Assembly (NCBI GenBank): GCA_024641465.1
Contig: JAHEDB010000005.1
Span: 1-22,893 of the forward strand
Length of the DNA stretch: 22,893 bases
DNA from: Chromatiales bacterium
GTDB taxonomy: Bacteria; Pseudomonadota; Gammaproteobacteria; UBA6429; Thiohalophilaceae
Direction of reading: 5' to 3'
The notes beneath the pieces are model-generated. The model did no database searches, was not told where the DNA came from, and saw nothing but the letters and a program-made list of their open reading frames with translations. Shown piece by piece: positions 22,096-22,893 of the stretch. The first letter of the stretch is position 1. Each line of letters opens with the position of its first letter. The translations under genes and the position numbers were made by a program.

Positions 22096-22893
22096 ATGCA
22101 ACTGAATCCATCTGAAATCAGTGAACTGATTAAAAAACGGGTTGAAAGCTTTGATGTCAAGGTCGAAGCCCGTAACGAAGGCACCGTGGTCTCGCTGGCC
22201 GACGGTGTGGTACGCGTGCACGGTCTGGCCGATGTTATGGCCGGTGAAATGCTCGAGTTCCCCAATGACACCTACGGTATGGCCCTCAACCTGGAGCGTG
22301 ACTCCGTCGGTGCGGTGGTACTGGGTGACTATCAACATATCTCTGAAGGCGACAAGGTCAAGTGTACCGGCCGCATTCTCGAAGTGCCGGTCGGTGAAGC
22401 CATGCTGGGTCGCGTGGTGAATGCCCTCGGTGCGCCGATCGATGGCAAGGGTCCGATTGCCGCACAGGGTTCCTCGCCGATTGAGAAGATCGCCCCCGGC
22501 GTTATCGCCCGTAAGTCGGTCGACCAGCCCGTGCAGTTGGGTCTGAAATCCATCGACGCCATGGTGCCGGTGGGTCGTGGTCAACGTGAGCTGATCATCG
22601 GTGACCGCCAGACCGGCAAGACCGCCGTCGCGATCGATGCGATCATCAACCAGAAAGGCACCGGCGTAAAATGTATCTACGTCGCGGTCGGCCAGAAGGC
22701 CTCGTCTGTCGCCAACGTGGTGCGCAAGCTGGAAGAATACGGCGCCATGGAACATACCATCATCGTTGCCGCCACCGCCGCCGACTCCGCCGCGATGCAG
22801 TTTATCGCGCCCTATGCCGGTTGCTCGATGGGTGAATACTTCCGTGATAAGGGCGAAGACGCGCTGATCATTTATGATGACTTGACCAAGCAG
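22096..22893 (+). CDS. atpA: AtpA, F1Fo ATP synthase subunit alpha (3' end outside window)
   Basis: The first 266 codons of about 513 are present; the gene runs off the right edge. The subunit forms the hexamer with beta and binds nucleotide without catalysis. Visible features are the start MQLNPSEISELIKKRVESFD, the beta-barrel domain with VRVHGLADVMAGEMLEF, GRVVNALGAPIDGKGPI, Walker A GDRQTGKT (about 169-176) and IYDDLTKQ at the edge. The N-terminal helix that binds subunit delta is intact. The ATG follows AAAAGGATACTGAAA. Confidence 0.98.
   Translation, partial: MQLNPSEISELIKKRVESFDVKVEARNEGTVVSLADGVVRVHGLADVMAGEMLEFPNDTYGMALNLERDSVGAVVLGDYQHISEGDKVKCTGRILEVPVGEAMLGRVVNALGAPIDGKGPIAAQGSSPIEKIAPGVIARKSVDQPVQLGLKSIDAMVPVGRGQRELIIGDRQTGKTAVAIDAIINQKGTGVKCIYVAVGQKASSVANVVRKLEEYGAMEHTIIVAATAADSAAMQFIAPYAGCSMGEYFRDKGEDALIIYDDLTKQ

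Overview
The window is a chromosomal segment of a gammaproteobacterium of moderately high GC. The evidence is a Rep-type helicase very close to the enterobacterial form, a tRNA-Arg(CCG) nearly identical in layout to E. coli argX, a cytochrome c5-like protein, two DUF6316-type proteins, and the mnmG-rsmG-parA-parB-atp order typical of the origin-proximal region in this class. The genus cannot be told from the sequence alone. No rRNA, CRISPR array, transposase or integrase gene was seen.

Left part (1-5949, minus strand): a tightly packed, translationally coupled operon jetA-jetB-jetC-jetD encodes a Wadjet (MksBEFG-like) SMC anti-plasmid system. Only the first 24 codons of jetD lie in the window. 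The operon starts directly behind the 3' end of a tRNA-Arg(CCG) gene on the same strand, a classic docking position for a horizontally acquired defence cassette.

Middle part (6000-12440): a set of small single-gene units. They are a membrane-anchored thioredoxin-fold protein with a CxC motif (+), a chemoreceptor with a multi-helix membrane sensor and no periplasmic domain (+), a membrane-anchored mono-heme cytochrome c5-like protein (+), the Rep helicase (-, apparently leaderless), a 120-residue acidic-tailed protein of unknown function (-), and two neighbouring paralogous DUF6316-type mini-proteins (+). Clear hairpin terminators and several other inverted repeats separate these units.

Right part (12440-22893): a + strand housekeeping block. 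A good sigma70-type promoter precedes mnmG (tRNA wobble U modification), which is followed by a secreted DUF302 protein, rsmG (16S rRNA m7G methylase), and parA and parB (chromosome segregation). A 12-bp bidirectional terminator closes this operon and faces an orphan 487-residue exported helical protein on the minus strand. The F1Fo ATP synthase operon atpI-B-E-F-H-A then begins behind its own promoter and runs off the right edge inside atpA.

The strongest structural oddities are these: a 139-bp, exactly centred imperfect palindrome between atpB and atpE; a run of ten G inside the FAD-binding motif of mnmG; the tRNA-Arg/jet junction with no room for a conventional leader; the orphan exported protein wedged between par and atp; and the duplicated DUF6316 genes with a hairpin-containing leader. 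The Wadjet system belongs to a known family. The palindrome, the orphan protein and the DUF6316 pair are the least explained parts of the window.
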